Shown: positions 52,154 through 61,072, numbered from the stretch's first letter. The stretch is DNA of 64,000 nt from Paenibacillus riograndensis SBR5 (GCF_000981585.1 NZ_LN831776.1:2867001-2931000); one strand, 5' to 3'. Made by a program: numbers and translations. The notes: generated by a model from the letters alone, not told the origin.

Positions 52154-53449
52154 GTGAAAGAGCAAATGGATGCCTGGAAACGGCAATGGCAGGAGCTGAT
52201 TCAGGCACTTGAGCAAAAAGGTGCAGACACCCGATTTTACGCAGGTCCTCCTGCGCCGGAAAGCGGGCTTGCTGAAGTGGAATTGAGGCTTGGAATCCGG
52301 CTGCCGCAGGAGCTGCGCTCCCTGCTGAAAGAGGGGGCGGGCCAAGCTTATGTCTACTGGAACCTGCCAGACGCAGCACTCCTTCCCTTTGAGGTGAGCG
52401 GAGAACTGGGCTGGGATGCGGACCGGCTGGATTTTTTTGTCCCTCCCGGCGAAGAAGATTCCGGGGGGACGCAGCGGTATCTCAGCTTTCATCCGGCAGG
52501 TAACGGGGATGAGCTGCTGCTGGATTTGCATAGCGCCTCTGGAACCGCAGTCGTGCATTGGGCCCACGAAACGGCGGAATATCTGTTGCTGGCACCGTCG
52601 ATTATGGAGTTCATTGACAAGATTACGGCGCTGGGTTGTGTAGGTGCGGAGGAATGGCAGTATCCTGAATTTTGCGGTGAGGCCGGGTTGGACCCGGAGA
52701 AGCCCGCCAGCAGACAATGGATGGCCTGGTTAAATGAATATTTGACGCTGACTCTGGCGCAGGCACAGAAGGAGCTCCCTTTACTCCTTCGCTATGCAGA
52801 AATGTTCGGGATGTCCCAGGAGACCGCTGAAGCTTTTGGCCGGTATCATGCTGAAGAGGTGCTGCAGGCTTTTTTGGAGCGGGCGGGACAGGAGCGTGAC
52901 AGCTCCAAAAAAGAAGCCATTCTTTGTCTAGCGGGGGATGCGCTTAAGGATAAAGCAGCGGAATTCGTACGCTCACTCTGGTCGGGGACCCCGTCCCTTG
53001 AAGTAAGCCGGAGTACACTTGCTTACCTGTCTGCTCATTGCCTTCCGGAGGATGAAGGGGTGGAGCGTGTCTTCCGCTTGCTGGAGGGCTTGGCGGAAAC
53101 GCAAAAGCTGAGCGGTTATCAAGCGAACTCGCTGCTGCAGGATTTTCACAGCCGCAGGGTGATTGGGTGGATGGAGGACAAGACCGCTTTTCCTTATGGC
53201 GGGTGGGATACATTATTTGTCCACTCGCAGCCCGCACCGGCCGACATTATTCAATGGCTTGGCGGCAGTGACGTCCAGCGCCAGATCGTTATTGCTGCGT
53301 TTCCTGCTTTGTATGACAGTACCGGGGCTACATTCTTTAGCGCTGCAGAAATACGGCAGATCCGTAACCTGCTGGAACAGGCATTGGATGAAGCTGTGCT
53401 GAAAAAGGAAAAGCAGGCTGTCCGCGATGCACTGGGGCGGCTGGCTTAA
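52154..53449 (+). CDS. SMI1/KNR4 (SUKH)-domain protein with helical C-terminus
   Basis: 431 residues from GTG 52154 (GGGGAGG 12-18 bases upstream; GTG 52142 is possible). The N-terminal about 165 residues fit the SUKH-1 layout: EVELRLGIRLPQELRSLLKEGAG, then strands with LPFEV, a YLSFHPAGNGDELLLDL segment and FIDKITALG. The rest is all-helical and could be repeat-like. SUKH proteins are often immunity proteins of contact-dependent toxins, but many stand alone. No toxin gene is adjacent here, so the role is open. Confidence 0.78.
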   Translation: MKEQMDAWKRQWQELIQALEQKGADTRFYAGPPAPESGLAEVELRLGIRLPQELRSLLKEGAGQAYVYWNLPDAALLPFEVSGELGWDADRLDFFVPPGEEDSGGTQRYLSFHPAGNGDELLLDLHSASGTAVVHWAHETAEYLLLAPSIMEFIDKITALGCVGAEEWQYPEFCGEAGLDPEKPASRQWMAWLNEYLTLTLAQAQKELPLLLRYAEMFGMSQETAEAFGRYHAEEVLQAFLERAGQERDSSKKEAILCLAGDALKDKAAEFVRSLWSGTPSLEVSRSTLAYLSAHCLPEDEGVERVFRLLEGLAETQKLSGYQANSLLQDFHSRRVIGWMEDKTAFPYGGWDTLFVHSQPAPADIIQWLGGSDVQRQIVIAAFPALYDSTGATFFSAAEIRQIRNLLEQALDEAVLKKEKQAVRDALGRLA

Positions 53450-53482
53450 GCTTATTTGCTTCGCGCTATAAGTTATCCTTCT

Positions 53483-53790
53483 AAATGTGGATATCTTGGA
53501 AGCCTCACAGGAATATACGCGATGCAGGAGGATAGGGCTCCATCCGCGGACTGAAGCGGACCGAAGCGGACCGAGGAGCCCTTATTTTGCCAAAAATCTT
53601 ACTTTATCTACGGTTACGGACTCAGGAGCCGTTATCACGTTCGATGGAGCCTGAAATAAAGGGAAAAGGGAGAAATAAAGGCATCTCAGTCCGTCCTGCG
53701 GAATAGCCGAATCTTCTATCCATAACGGCTCTCCTGTCCGTAACGGTAGCGGATCGATCGCAAAGGAATAGGGGGATCCGTCTTTACCGG
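53483..53790. repeat. Copy 2 of the ~300-bp dispersed repeat
   Basis: Aligns with 285-580 in the same orientation. A short internal duplication (GAAGCGGACC repeated near 53555) is present here but not in copy 1. Confidence 0.75.
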
Positions 53791-53802
53791 CTTCCTCACA
53801 GG

Positions 53803-54090
53803 TGCTAGTTGGAAAAAGGGAACTTATTTTTCCGGAAATTAAGAAATCCTGAGAGTGAAGTGGAAAAAGTAAAACTAATTGGGCCACATTTCTGGTCCAA
53901 TGGCGAAATGAGCTGAATTAGTGCACCTTTTTCCACTTCATCTGCCCGAGGGTAGGGTACTTCGGCAAATTAGTGTCCCTTTTTCCACTTAAAGAGTTGC
54001 CGTAGGATTCATGGGGAGTCGTTCTCCAGGTAACGCTAGAACCAAGACGGCTGCGCTGTCCCGTGGAGGACGGCACAGCCGTTTTTGTTC
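53803..54090. repeat. Composite repeat, copy B (motif block plus terminal hairpin)
   Basis: Nearly identical to 40628-40915: forward motifs at about 53804 and 53858, reverse motifs at about 53914 and 53967, then the GGATTCATGGGGAGTCG segment and the ACGGCTG...CAGCCGTTTTTG hairpin. It lies just downstream of copy 2 of the 300-bp repeat. Confidence 0.85.
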
Positions 54091-54171
54091 CAAAATTGTC
54101 AATTGCATGTCTTGTCCATAACAAGATGTCGCTTCAAGCCCTGGGATGGTATGATAGGAAGTGGGGTGAAT

Positions 54172-54831
54172 ATGATAATGAACAATAAGTCAACGACTGA
54201 CGAAGCAACGAATGAAGTACAAACAGGCGAAGAAGCAACCAGCACACAGCAAACCATGACTGAAGAGCAGATGGCTGAGCTTGTAAAGGCGGTTCACCAT
54301 AATGGTATCGTGGCCCTTAAGATGCATTTCAATGAAGTTCAGGGCCAAGTGATGAATATGGAGGTTTATGGCCCGGTATTTGTATTTCATGTATTGGATG
54401 AAGCGAAGGATGTCTATTCCTGCGGATTTTTCCTGCATGAACTGGTCACGAGATTCCAGACGAACAACAGTCCGAATGTCTGGATGGCTTCGTTTTTCAT
54501 TGACTTGATGAAGGTTAAGGGGGGCAAACCTCTCACACCGCCTCCAGCCAGTGAAGAAGAAGCCAAGGCGATGATCGATAACGTGCTGGTGCCGCATTGT
54601 ATTGAAGCCGTGCGTGAAGAATTTGCACCGGAGCAGGTACATGCCGGGCTGGCCTGGAATGAAACCCATGGTCCAGTGTTTGAAGCCGGATTTCCGGCGG
54701 TTACCGAAGGCAATAACGTATGCGCTATTCCGCTGCATATGCTGTTAATCCATCTGCAGTTGAACCGCGATCCGTCGGAGCTGCTGCTTCAAGGCTTGTA
54801 CAACATCCGGAAAGAACATGGCATGGAGTAA
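54172..54831 (+). CDS. Conserved-looking protein of unknown function
   Basis: 219 residues, cytoplasmic by appearance (no signal or membrane segment). The first 35 residues are Thr/Glu/Ala-rich and probably disordered. The rest is a mixed alpha/beta domain with hydrophobic strands (VYGPVFVFHVLDE; GPVFEAGFPAV) and a Pro-rich turn (KPLTPPPASEEE). ATG 54172 is chosen after GAAGTGGGGTG; ATG 54178 is close. I do not recognise the family. It has its own strong terminator. Confidence 0.7.
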   Translation: MIMNNKSTTDEATNEVQTGEEATSTQQTMTEEQMAELVKAVHHNGIVALKMHFNEVQGQVMNMEVYGPVFVFHVLDEAKDVYSCGFFLHELVTRFQTNNSPNVWMASFFIDLMKVKGGKPLTPPPASEEEAKAMIDNVLVPHCIEAVREEFAPEQVHAGLAWNETHGPVFEAGFPAVTEGNNVCAIPLHMLLIHLQLNRDPSELLLQGLYNIRKEHGME

Positions 54832-54863
54832 GCCATTCTGTTCTTTTACCGTGAATAATGCCG

Positions 54864-54902
54864 AAACAGACCTCTTCCGGATAAAGAAGAGGTCTGTTTT
54901 TT
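54864..54902 (+). terminator. Terminator after the unknown gene
   Basis: Perfect 14-bp stem AAACAGACCTCTTC / GAAGAGGTCTGTTT with loop CGGATAAA and further T. It may also serve the converging membrane protein gene. Confidence 0.9.
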
Positions 54903-54941
54903 GAAAAGATAAGGTTACTCTCTTTCACTGAAAGGTGCAGT

Positions 54942-55481
54942 TCAGGCTTTTGCTTTTCTCGGCCAGATAAAGTACGAGCTTGAAATAAGGAGATCAATCC
55001 CAACTACAATGGTCCATGTCTTCAGGATGCCAAAGAGCGCTTCCGTACGGGCCGGGTCGTCGATCCAGATTATGAGTCCGTACAGAATTCCGGCCCCAAG
55101 CAGAAAAGCAAGCAAATGCTTCAGCCAGCTTTTGAAATAATGTCTGGCATGGTCCATGCCGTAGCGTTTGACTGGCGGGGGCCCCTGCTTGGTTACATAA
55201 TAGCGGAAGCGTTCGTCAGCCCAGCTGATCATGCTTTTGCCGAACACAATAGACACGGAAATATAGATGGCTGCAACTGCATGAGCCGTAGTGGCGGAAG
55301 CACCGTTGTACAAATCGATGCCGGCAATGATTAACAGAATCAGATCCAGAACCGGAGTCAGGGCGAGGAAGAACAGTCCCAGCTTCTGGCGTTTGAATAG
55401 ATAACGTGCTGAAAAACCGGCAAGAATAACAACCCAGAATAAGACCTCACAGGCGACAATCGCCCAGGCAACGAAATTCAT
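54942..55481 (-). CDS. Small multi-pass membrane protein, divergent from a TetR gene
   Basis: 179 residues with about five hydrophobic helices: near 5-25, 33-55, 64-85, 120-143 and 150-172. A basic cytoplasmic loop lies between the third and fourth. I do not recognise the family for certain. It is divergent from a TetR-family gene with a perfect 18-bp palindrome in between, so it is the most likely target of that repressor, as often seen for small exporters or membrane stress proteins. Confidence 0.75.
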   Translation of the reverse strand: MNFVAWAIVACEVLFWVVILAGFSARYLFKRQKLGLFFLALTPVLDLILLIIAGIDLYNGASATTAHAVAAIYISVSIVFGKSMISWADERFRYYVTKQGPPPVKRYGMDHARHYFKSWLKHLLAFLLGAGILYGLIIWIDDPARTEALFGILKTWTIVVGIDLLISSSYFIWPRKAKA

Positions 55482-55542
55482 AATCCACCCCTAATGTCTA
55501 ATTTATACGCTTAATACATGAAATTATAGCAGCAAATTTTAA

Positions 55543-55560
55543 ATAATACAATTGTATTAT
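55543..55560. promoter_or_regulatory. Palindromic operator in the TetR/membrane-protein divergon
   Basis: ATAATACAATTGTATTAT is a perfect 18-bp palindrome between the divergent starts. It sits just before the -35 region of the tetR promoter and is a good candidate TetR binding site. Confidence 0.7.
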
Positions 55561-55564
55561 AAAA

Positions 55565-55594
55565 TTGCGCGAGAAGTTTTAAGTGTGCTACAAT
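55565..55594 (+). promoter_or_regulatory. Promoter of the TetR gene, close to its start codon
   Basis: TTGCGC (55565-55570), an 18-base spacer and TACAAT (55589-55594). The ATG lies only seven bases after the -10 box and lacks a ribosome site, so the mRNA may be leaderless. Confidence 0.6.
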
Positions 55595-55600
55595 AGGGCT

Positions 55601-56188
55601 ATGCCAAAAATTGTGGATCATTCGGAGCGAAAATCGCATATTGCAGAAGCGACCTGGCGCGTCATCATGAATCAGGGGATGAAAGGGGCGACCGTACGGA
55701 ATATTGCGCAGGAAGCAGGAGTTTCTCTTGGGGCCTTGCGCCATTATTTCTCTACACAGCATGAGCTGCTTGCTTTTGCCATGAATCTGGTCAAGGACCG
55801 GGCCCAAGCCAGGATTGACACTGTCCTGCAACTTGATTTGCCGCCCAAGGAGCAGGTGACCAGGGTGCTGATGGAACTGATTCCTCTAGATGACAGTACC
55901 ATGGCTGAGATGGAGGTATGGTTCGCTTTTGTTTTTCATCTGAAATATACGGATGAGGAGTATGACGGGCTGAACGATAATATTTATCTGGGCATATACA
56001 AGATGGTCGAATTTCTGGATGAGCAGGGAATATTGAAAGAAGACCTGGATAGGGACGTGGAAGCCGAAAGGCTGTACGCATTGGTTGACGGACTGGCCCT
56101 GCATGCAATGCTGGAGCCTGAGCGCCTGGACAAACAGCGGATTATCCGCGTGCTGACTGGTCATCTGGACTCCATAAGCAAGGGGTAA
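55601..56188 (+). CDS. TetR-family transcriptional regulator
   Basis: 195 residues. Helix-turn-helix near the N-terminus: ATWRVIMNQGMKGATVRNIAQEAGVSLGALRHYFSTQHELL (in parts). The C-terminal region matches TetR ligand domains of the BetI/YsiA-like sort only in a general way. The start at ATG 55601 appears leaderless; an upstream in-frame TTG-type extension to 55583 overlaps the -10 box. It likely controls the divergent membrane protein gene. A DUF1801 gene follows 27 bases after the stop. Confidence 0.9.
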   Translation: MPKIVDHSERKSHIAEATWRVIMNQGMKGATVRNIAQEAGVSLGALRHYFSTQHELLAFAMNLVKDRAQARIDTVLQLDLPPKEQVTRVLMELIPLDDSTMAEMEVWFAFVFHLKYTDEEYDGLNDNIYLGIYKMVEFLDEQGILKEDLDRDVEAERLYALVDGLALHAMLEPERLDKQRIIRVLTGHLDSISKG

Positions 56189-56215
56189 GAACAGGATAAC
56201 AGAGAGGAGCCGGTT

Positions 56216-56599
56216 ATGGAACCTGTTAAGATCACCTATGAGTCCATTGACGATTATATTACCCAAGCCCCTCCGGAAATCCGCGAGAAGCTGGAAGCGG
56301 TAAGGAAGGTAATTCATGAAGCGGCGCCGGAGGCTGAAGAGAAAATAAGCTACCAGATGCCGACCTTCTTCCTGCACGGGAATCTGGTGCATTTCGCGGC
56401 TTTCAAGAAACATATCGGTTTGTATCCGGCCCCTAGCGGGATTGAGGCTTTTCAGGAGGAGCTGGCGCAGTACAAGGGAGCCAAAGGGTCTGTGCAGTTT
56501 CCGCTGGACAAGCCGCTGCCGCTTGATTTGATCAGCCGGATCGTGAAATTTAGAGCAGCAGAGAATCGGGAGAAGGCAGCGGCAAAGGCCAAGAAATGA
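56216..56599 (+). CDS. DUF1801 (YdhG-like) protein
   Basis: 127 residues. Family wording: IDDYITQAPPEIREKLEAVRKVIHEAAPEAEEKISYQMPTF (in parts), FAAFKKHIGLYP, and a basic C-terminus KFRAAENREKAAAKAKK. DUF1801/YdhG proteins are related to iron chaperone frataxin-like folds, but function is not established. ATG 56216 follows GAGAGGAGC. Probably in one transcript with the TetR gene upstream. A second DUF1801 gene lies at 58655. Confidence 0.88.
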   Translation: MEPVKITYESIDDYITQAPPEIREKLEAVRKVIHEAAPEAEEKISYQMPTFFLHGNLVHFAAFKKHIGLYPAPSGIEAFQEELAQYKGAKGSVQFPLDKPLPLDLISRIVKFRAAENREKAAAKAKK

Positions 56600-56663
56600 A
56601 CGTGACAGTAAGGCGAAAAAATAAACGCGGCAGCAAAAGCCAAGGAGTTCCCGCTCCGCATAC

Positions 56664-56697
56664 AAAAAAGGAGCCCGCTTATGCGGGTTCCTTTTTT
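56664..56697. terminator. Terminator between DUF1801 and peptidase genes
   Basis: GGAGCCCGC-ttat-GCGGGTTCC with an A run before and a T run after; works for both converging genes. Confidence 0.88.
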
Positions 56698-56770
56698 GTA
56701 TTAGTGGCCCTTTCCACTAGGAATGGCTGCCCTTTGCCAGCCTGAGCCGCCGGGGCAGCCATCCTTAAGC

Positions 56771-58462
56771 TTACAGCTGCTTGTCGTCTACGCTGTTCAG
56801 CCAGTTTTCAATATTGCCGATCACGGAACGGATGCTGCCATCCTCGAAGGGGGATTTCAGTCCGGCCAGCTCGACCAGCTGGAGGAAAGACAGGCTTCCG
56901 CCGGCCTGGCAAAGCCGCAGATAATCGGCCCAGGCCAATGTGAAATCCTCGTTCGACCGCTTCCAGAACTGGAAGGCGCAGAGCTGGGCTAGCGTATAGT
57001 CGATATAGTAGAACGGGGAGCGGAAAATATGGGCTTGTTTTTGCCAGAATCCGCCTTGTTCCAGATAAGTGTTGTCTTCATAGTCGCGTAGTGGCAGATA
57101 CTTTTTCTCGATTTCACGCCAGGCGTGCTTGCGCTCGGCAGGTGTCGCATCCGGATTGGCATAGACATAATGCTGAAATTCATCTACGGAAACGCCGTAT
57201 GGAATGAACTGCAGACTGTCGCCCAGATGGTTGAAACGGTATTTGGCAGCGTCCTCTTCAAAGAACAAATCCATCCAGGGCCAGGCGAAAAATTCCATGC
57301 TCATCGAATGGATTTCGGCGGCCTCATAGGTTGGAAAAGCGTATTCGGGCACATGAATATGGCGGCTCTGATACACCTGGAATGCGTGTCCCACTTCATG
57401 AGTCAGCACATCGATATCTCCGGAGGTTCCATTGAAATTAGAGAAAATGAAAGGCGCCTCATGCAAGCTGAGGTAGGTACAGTAGCCGCCGCCCTGCTTG
57501 CCTTTTTTGCTGACGAGATCCATCAGTTCATTCTCCAGCATAAAGCCGAAAAATTCATCGGTTTCGGGAGACAGCTCTTTGTACATTTTGGCGCCATTCG
57601 CGATAATCCAGTCGGGATCACCCTTCGGCGTAGCGTTTCCGTTGTTGAAATTCAGGCTTTCATCGTAATATTTCAACTGCTCCAGACCCAAGCGGGCCGC
57701 CTGGCGTTCCTTCAGCTTCCGGGAGACCGGAACGATATAATCCTGCACCTGCTTGCGGAAATTGGCGACCATTTCGGCATTGTAGTCGGTACGCAGCATC
57801 CGGTCGTAGCCAAGCTCAACGAAGCTGTTATAACCGAGTTTTTTGGCGATGCCGGTACGGACCTTGACCAGCTCGTCAAAAATCCGGTCAAACTCAGCCT
57901 CATGCTCGGCCATGAATTGATACCGGGCCTCCGAAGCGCGCTTGCGCATCCCGCGGTCTGTCGACAGCTCGAACGGTGCGAGCTGAGGCAGTGTGCGCTC
58001 CTCACCTTCAAACGGAATTTTCGCCGAAGCAATAATCTGGCTATATTCGGTGGAGAGCTTATTCTCCAGCTGCAAGTCTTCAATAATCTCCGGACTGAAT
58101 GTCCGTAATGAGATTTCGGCAATCTGAAGCAGCTGTGTGCCCCATTCTTGTTCGAATTCGCCTCTGAACCTGGACTGTACAAGTGCCCGGTAGAAGTCGG
58201 TTACATACTCCTGAATAACGGGTCCGGCTTCATCCATGTACTCCTGCTCAGCTTTGTAAAATTCATCTTCTGTGTTGATCGAGTGTCTGATGTTGACCAG
58301 GGTTGACATCGTATCAAATTCATTCCGCAGCTTGTTAATCTCGCTAAAAGCCGCTCTCTGCTCCTCCAGACTATCGGCGTTAAGACCTTTCAAAAGCTCG
58401 GCAAAGCGTACTTTCAGCTTGGAAACATCCGGACGTTCATACCGGTATTCGCTAAATTTCAT
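56771..58462 (-). CDS. M3-family oligoendopeptidase (PepF-like)
   Basis: 563 residues, a zinc metallopeptidase of family M3B. The HExxH site is THEVGHAFQ with the third ligand Glu in EAAEIHSMSMEFFAWP, about 25 residues later, and the substrate-loop FSNFNGTSGDID upstream. It is shorter than classical PepF (about 600-670) but fits the common Bacillales form of about 565. It cuts oligopeptides in the cytoplasm. The start at 58460-58462 (MKFSEYRYE) is chosen over 58501 since a ribosome-like GGTG/AAAGGATG precedes it. Confidence 0.92.
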   Translation of the reverse strand: MKFSEYRYERPDVSKLKVRFAELLKGLNADSLEEQRAAFSEINKLRNEFDTMSTLVNIRHSINTEDEFYKAEQEYMDEAGPVIQEYVTDFYRALVQSRFRGEFEQEWGTQLLQIAEISLRTFSPEIIEDLQLENKLSTEYSQIIASAKIPFEGEERTLPQLAPFELSTDRGMRKRASEARYQFMAEHEAEFDRIFDELVKVRTGIAKKLGYNSFVELGYDRMLRTDYNAEMVANFRKQVQDYIVPVSRKLKERQAARLGLEQLKYYDESLNFNNGNATPKGDPDWIIANGAKMYKELSPETDEFFGFMLENELMDLVSKKGKQGGGYCTYLSLHEAPFIFSNFNGTSGDIDVLTHEVGHAFQVYQSRHIHVPEYAFPTYEAAEIHSMSMEFFAWPWMDLFFEEDAAKYRFNHLGDSLQFIPYGVSVDEFQHYVYANPDATPAERKHAWREIEKKYLPLRDYEDNTYLEQGGFWQKQAHIFRSPFYYIDYTLAQLCAFQFWKRSNEDFTLAWADYLRLCQAGGSLSFLQLVELAGLKSPFEDGSIRSVIGNIENWLNSVDDKQL

Positions 58463-58654
58463 GAATTCACCAACATCCTTTCGGGTAGCTTTCCTAAACA
58501 TTTCGTTTTTATTATATTATCTGAAAGAGTTTTAAGCACTATGTAAACGGAAACTTGAGAGGTATAGAGGCATTAGCGCTTGTTAATCCATACGGCAATT
58601 TGTATATTGGTACTATTCTGTATCACGGTTTGTCCATACAAGGGAGGAGCAAGG

Positions 58655-59113
58655 ATGAAATACGCATCGAACAGTCCTGAGGATTACATCAGCCAATTGC
58701 CGGAGGAACGGAGGGAAGCCGTAACGAAGCTTAGACAGACGATTAAGGTCAACCTGCCTGAGGGGTTCCAGGAAACCATGTCCCACGGAATGATCAACTA
58801 TGTAGTTCCCCATAAGCTCTATGCACCAGGTTACCATGTGAATCCGGAGCAGCCGCTTCCCTTTGTCAGTATAGCCTCGCAGAAGAATTTTATTGCACTC
58901 TACCATATGGGGATGTATATGTTCCCTGAACTGCTGGCATGGTTCAAAGCGGAGTATCCGAAACATGTCCAGACCAAGCTGGATATGGGTAAATCCTGTG
59001 TCCGGTTCAAAAAAGTAGACAGTCTTCCCTATGATCTCATCGCTGAACTATGCAGGAAGGTTACTGTGGAAGAATATATTCAGTTGTACGGGAAAGTAAC
59101 AGGCAGACACTAA
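58655..59113 (+). CDS. DUF1801-domain protein (second copy)
   Basis: 152 residues. The N-terminal SPEDYISQLPEERREAVTKLRQTIKVNLPEGFQE (in parts) and MSHGMINYVVPH match DUF1801; the middle has FIALYHMGMYMF and the end KSCVRFKKVDSLPYDLIAEL. ATG 58655 follows GGGAGGAGCAAGG; an upstream frame to 58580 is rejected. It is about 25 residues longer than the protein at 56216 and clearly diverged from it, so this is not a recent duplication. Confidence 0.87.
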   Translation: MKYASNSPEDYISQLPEERREAVTKLRQTIKVNLPEGFQETMSHGMINYVVPHKLYAPGYHVNPEQPLPFVSIASQKNFIALYHMGMYMFPELLAWFKAEYPKHVQTKLDMGKSCVRFKKVDSLPYDLIAELCRKVTVEEYIQLYGKVTGRH

Positions 59114-59268
59114 GCGGACCATCTAATCCACAGGGTGCCGTTTCAGGTGCACGATTGTAATGCGGCAATCCGCGCGGGCAAAAACTTTTTTCATACGAAC
59201 TGGGCATACCGCTGCTTCACCTGCCACATTACAATAAAGACAATATGATGCTAGGGAGATGAGTGCAT

Positions 59269-60150
59269 ATGGGGACCCAATATAGAGCCTATACACATGA
59301 TGACCTGATGAAGGTGAGCCGGTTTCTTTCGCATATCCATTCAAGGCTGAACCGGCCGAACAGCTGGACGATTGCCCGTTTTCAGTTCGAGATTTTTTTC
59401 TACCAGTTGAGGGCGGGCTTGCTTCCCGGGTGGGAACAAAATATTGGGCTGTGGGAGCACGACAATGGTGAACTGGCTGCTGTTGTCTGCAGGGATGGGG
59501 ATTTCTATTTCCAATTGGATACGGACCAGCCGGAGGAGGAGCTGCTGCGTGAGATGTTCGAATTCATTGAAAAGAAGTCTGCACCCGGTGCCGTGAAGCT
59601 GGCAGTTCCGAAGGTAATGACAAAGCTGGAAAAGGCGGCTCAGAGCAGAGGTTATGTGCTTCTCCCGAATGAAAGTGATAATTTTGTCTCTATCCGGCTG
59701 GAGAAGGAGATGAAGGTGGTTATCCCTGAGGGTTTCTCGCTTCAATGCGGGGAAGAGGTATCGGATCAGGCGAAAGCGCAGGGGCATATCATGGCCTTTA
59801 ACTATCCGGGGACTGCTCATGCGGAGAAGATGCTGCAGTTATACGGGGGAATCCGCCAAGCCCCAGGCTACTGTCCCGAACTCGACTTGTCACTGGTTAA
59901 CGGGCAGGGGGAGGTCGTGGCGTTCTGCAATGCTTTTGTGGACGAGGTGAACCGGATCGGGATTCTTGAACCTGTGGGAACCCATGCCGATTATCGGCTG
60001 AGGGGGCTCGGCCAGGCGGTAATCTATGAAGCGCTGAACCGCCTGCGGTCGCTCGGTATGGTTAAGGTATATACAGGTCCTATGCAGCCGTTTTACGAGC
60101 GTATCGGTTTTGAGATGGATGTGGAGTTCGGGGTGTGGGAAAAGGCTTGA
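59269..60150 (+). CDS. GNAT-family acetyltransferase
   Basis: 293 residues. The C-terminal half has the acetyl-CoA site ADYRLRGLGQAVIYEALNRL (R/Q-x2-G-x-G/A) and YTGPMQPFYERIGFEM, the GNAT signature; the N-terminal half (WEQNIGLWEHDNGELAAVV) looks like a second, degenerate GNAT fold, so the protein may be a tandem GNAT. ATG 59269 with GGGAGATG upstream; GTG 59263 is an alternative. The stop is 50 bases before the MerR gene. Substrate unknown. Confidence 0.87.
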   Translation: MGTQYRAYTHDDLMKVSRFLSHIHSRLNRPNSWTIARFQFEIFFYQLRAGLLPGWEQNIGLWEHDNGELAAVVCRDGDFYFQLDTDQPEEELLREMFEFIEKKSAPGAVKLAVPKVMTKLEKAAQSRGYVLLPNESDNFVSIRLEKEMKVVIPEGFSLQCGEEVSDQAKAQGHIMAFNYPGTAHAEKMLQLYGGIRQAPGYCPELDLSLVNGQGEVVAFCNAFVDEVNRIGILEPVGTHADYRLRGLGQAVIYEALNRLRSLGMVKVYTGPMQPFYERIGFEMDVEFGVWEKA

Positions 60151-60200
60151 CTCTCCTCTTAGGGGAGCCTGTAAACTCGTCAAGGAAAGGAGGAAACAGC

Positions 60201-60956
60201 GTGCTGTACACAGTAAAAGAGGTAGCCGTATTGTCCGGAACTACGGTGAAAACCCTGCATCATTATCACAAAACAGGTCTGCTGGTGCCCGCAGAGATCA
60301 GTGAAGCCGGGTACCGGCTGTACGGGATGGCGGAGCTGGAGCGCTTGCAGCAAATTATGCTCTATAAGGAGCTGGACTTCACGCTTGAGCAGATCGGACA
60401 GCTGCTGAAGGAGGAACCGGACCGCTTATCCATCCTTGTGGAGCAGGAACAGCTCCTGCTGCTGCGCAGACAAAGGATCGATATGATTATTGAGACCTTG
60501 CGGAAATCGGTAACAAGCAGAGAAAGAGGCGAACCCATGAAAGATACGGAAATGTTCAAAGGACTGGCGAGTGAGCAAGAATGGAAAGCGGCCCTGCAGG
60601 AGCAGGGAGAGCACTTAAAGGAAACGTACGACTATGACCTGTCAGCTAAAGGTGCTCCAATTGATGTTCAGCACATGAATGATATGGCAGCGGAAGGCGC
60701 AGCGTTTATGACGGCTATGGCAGACGCTTTGCGGTCGGGAGTTAAGGCAGGAGATGTGAGCACGGCGGAATTAATCCGCAAGCATCTGGATTTTATGGGA
60801 GAGCACGGGCATCCGGCATCTGCTGCGGATTTTGCCGCACAGAACCGTTTTTTCCTCGGCGATGACTTCCATCTCCGCATGCTTGAAGGGCAGCAGACCG
60901 GACTGGCGTACTATCTGAGCGCAGCAGCAGATGCGTTTGCGGCTCAGCAGCAATAG
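60201..60956 (+). CDS. MerR-family regulator with TipAS-like drug-binding domain
   Basis: 251 residues. N-terminal MerR helix-turn-helix (YTVKEVAVLSGTTVKTLHHYHKTGLLVP in parts, then GYRLYG), a dimerisation coiled coil (about 80-115), and a C-terminal helical domain of TipAS type (about 125-250: WKAALQEQGEHLKETYDYD, then FAAQNRFFLGDDFHLRMLEGQQTGLAYYL in parts). TipAS domains bind thiopeptides and other drugs. GTG 60201 follows AAAGGAGGAAAC. Follows the GNAT gene on the same strand. Confidence 0.9.
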   Translation: MLYTVKEVAVLSGTTVKTLHHYHKTGLLVPAEISEAGYRLYGMAELERLQQIMLYKELDFTLEQIGQLLKEEPDRLSILVEQEQLLLLRRQRIDMIIETLRKSVTSRERGEPMKDTEMFKGLASEQEWKAALQEQGEHLKETYDYDLSAKGAPIDVQHMNDMAAEGAAFMTAMADALRSGVKAGDVSTAELIRKHLDFMGEHGHPASAADFAAQNRFFLGDDFHLRMLEGQQTGLAYYLSAAADAFAAQQQ

Positions 60957-60963
60957 GCTGGTG

Positions 60964-61072
60964 GAGAGCAAGTAGGTAGTGTGCAGAGCAAGTAGTGTGC
61001 ATAGCAAGCGGCTAGAGAGCAAATAGGCAGTGTGACGAACAAGCGGCGAGTATGCAGAGCAAGAGGGGGCCA
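60964..61072. repeat. Degenerate AGAGCAAG tandem repeat
   Basis: About six units of 15-22 bp starting with AGAGCAAGT/AGCAAGC and often ending GTGTGCA, between the MerR gene and a converging gene. A short inverted repeat (GGGGCCACAG / CTGCGGTCCC) follows at about 61067-61089. Confidence 0.55.

Larger units (their letters stand above)
53450..54171. other. Non-coding region made of two repeat families
   Basis: No gene seen. It opens with CGCGCTATAAGTTATCCTTCT, related to the start of the 640-760 repeat. It then holds copy 2 of the 300-bp repeat (53483-53790) and copy B of the composite repeat (53803-54090). The layout resembles 193-1110. Confidence 0.65.
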
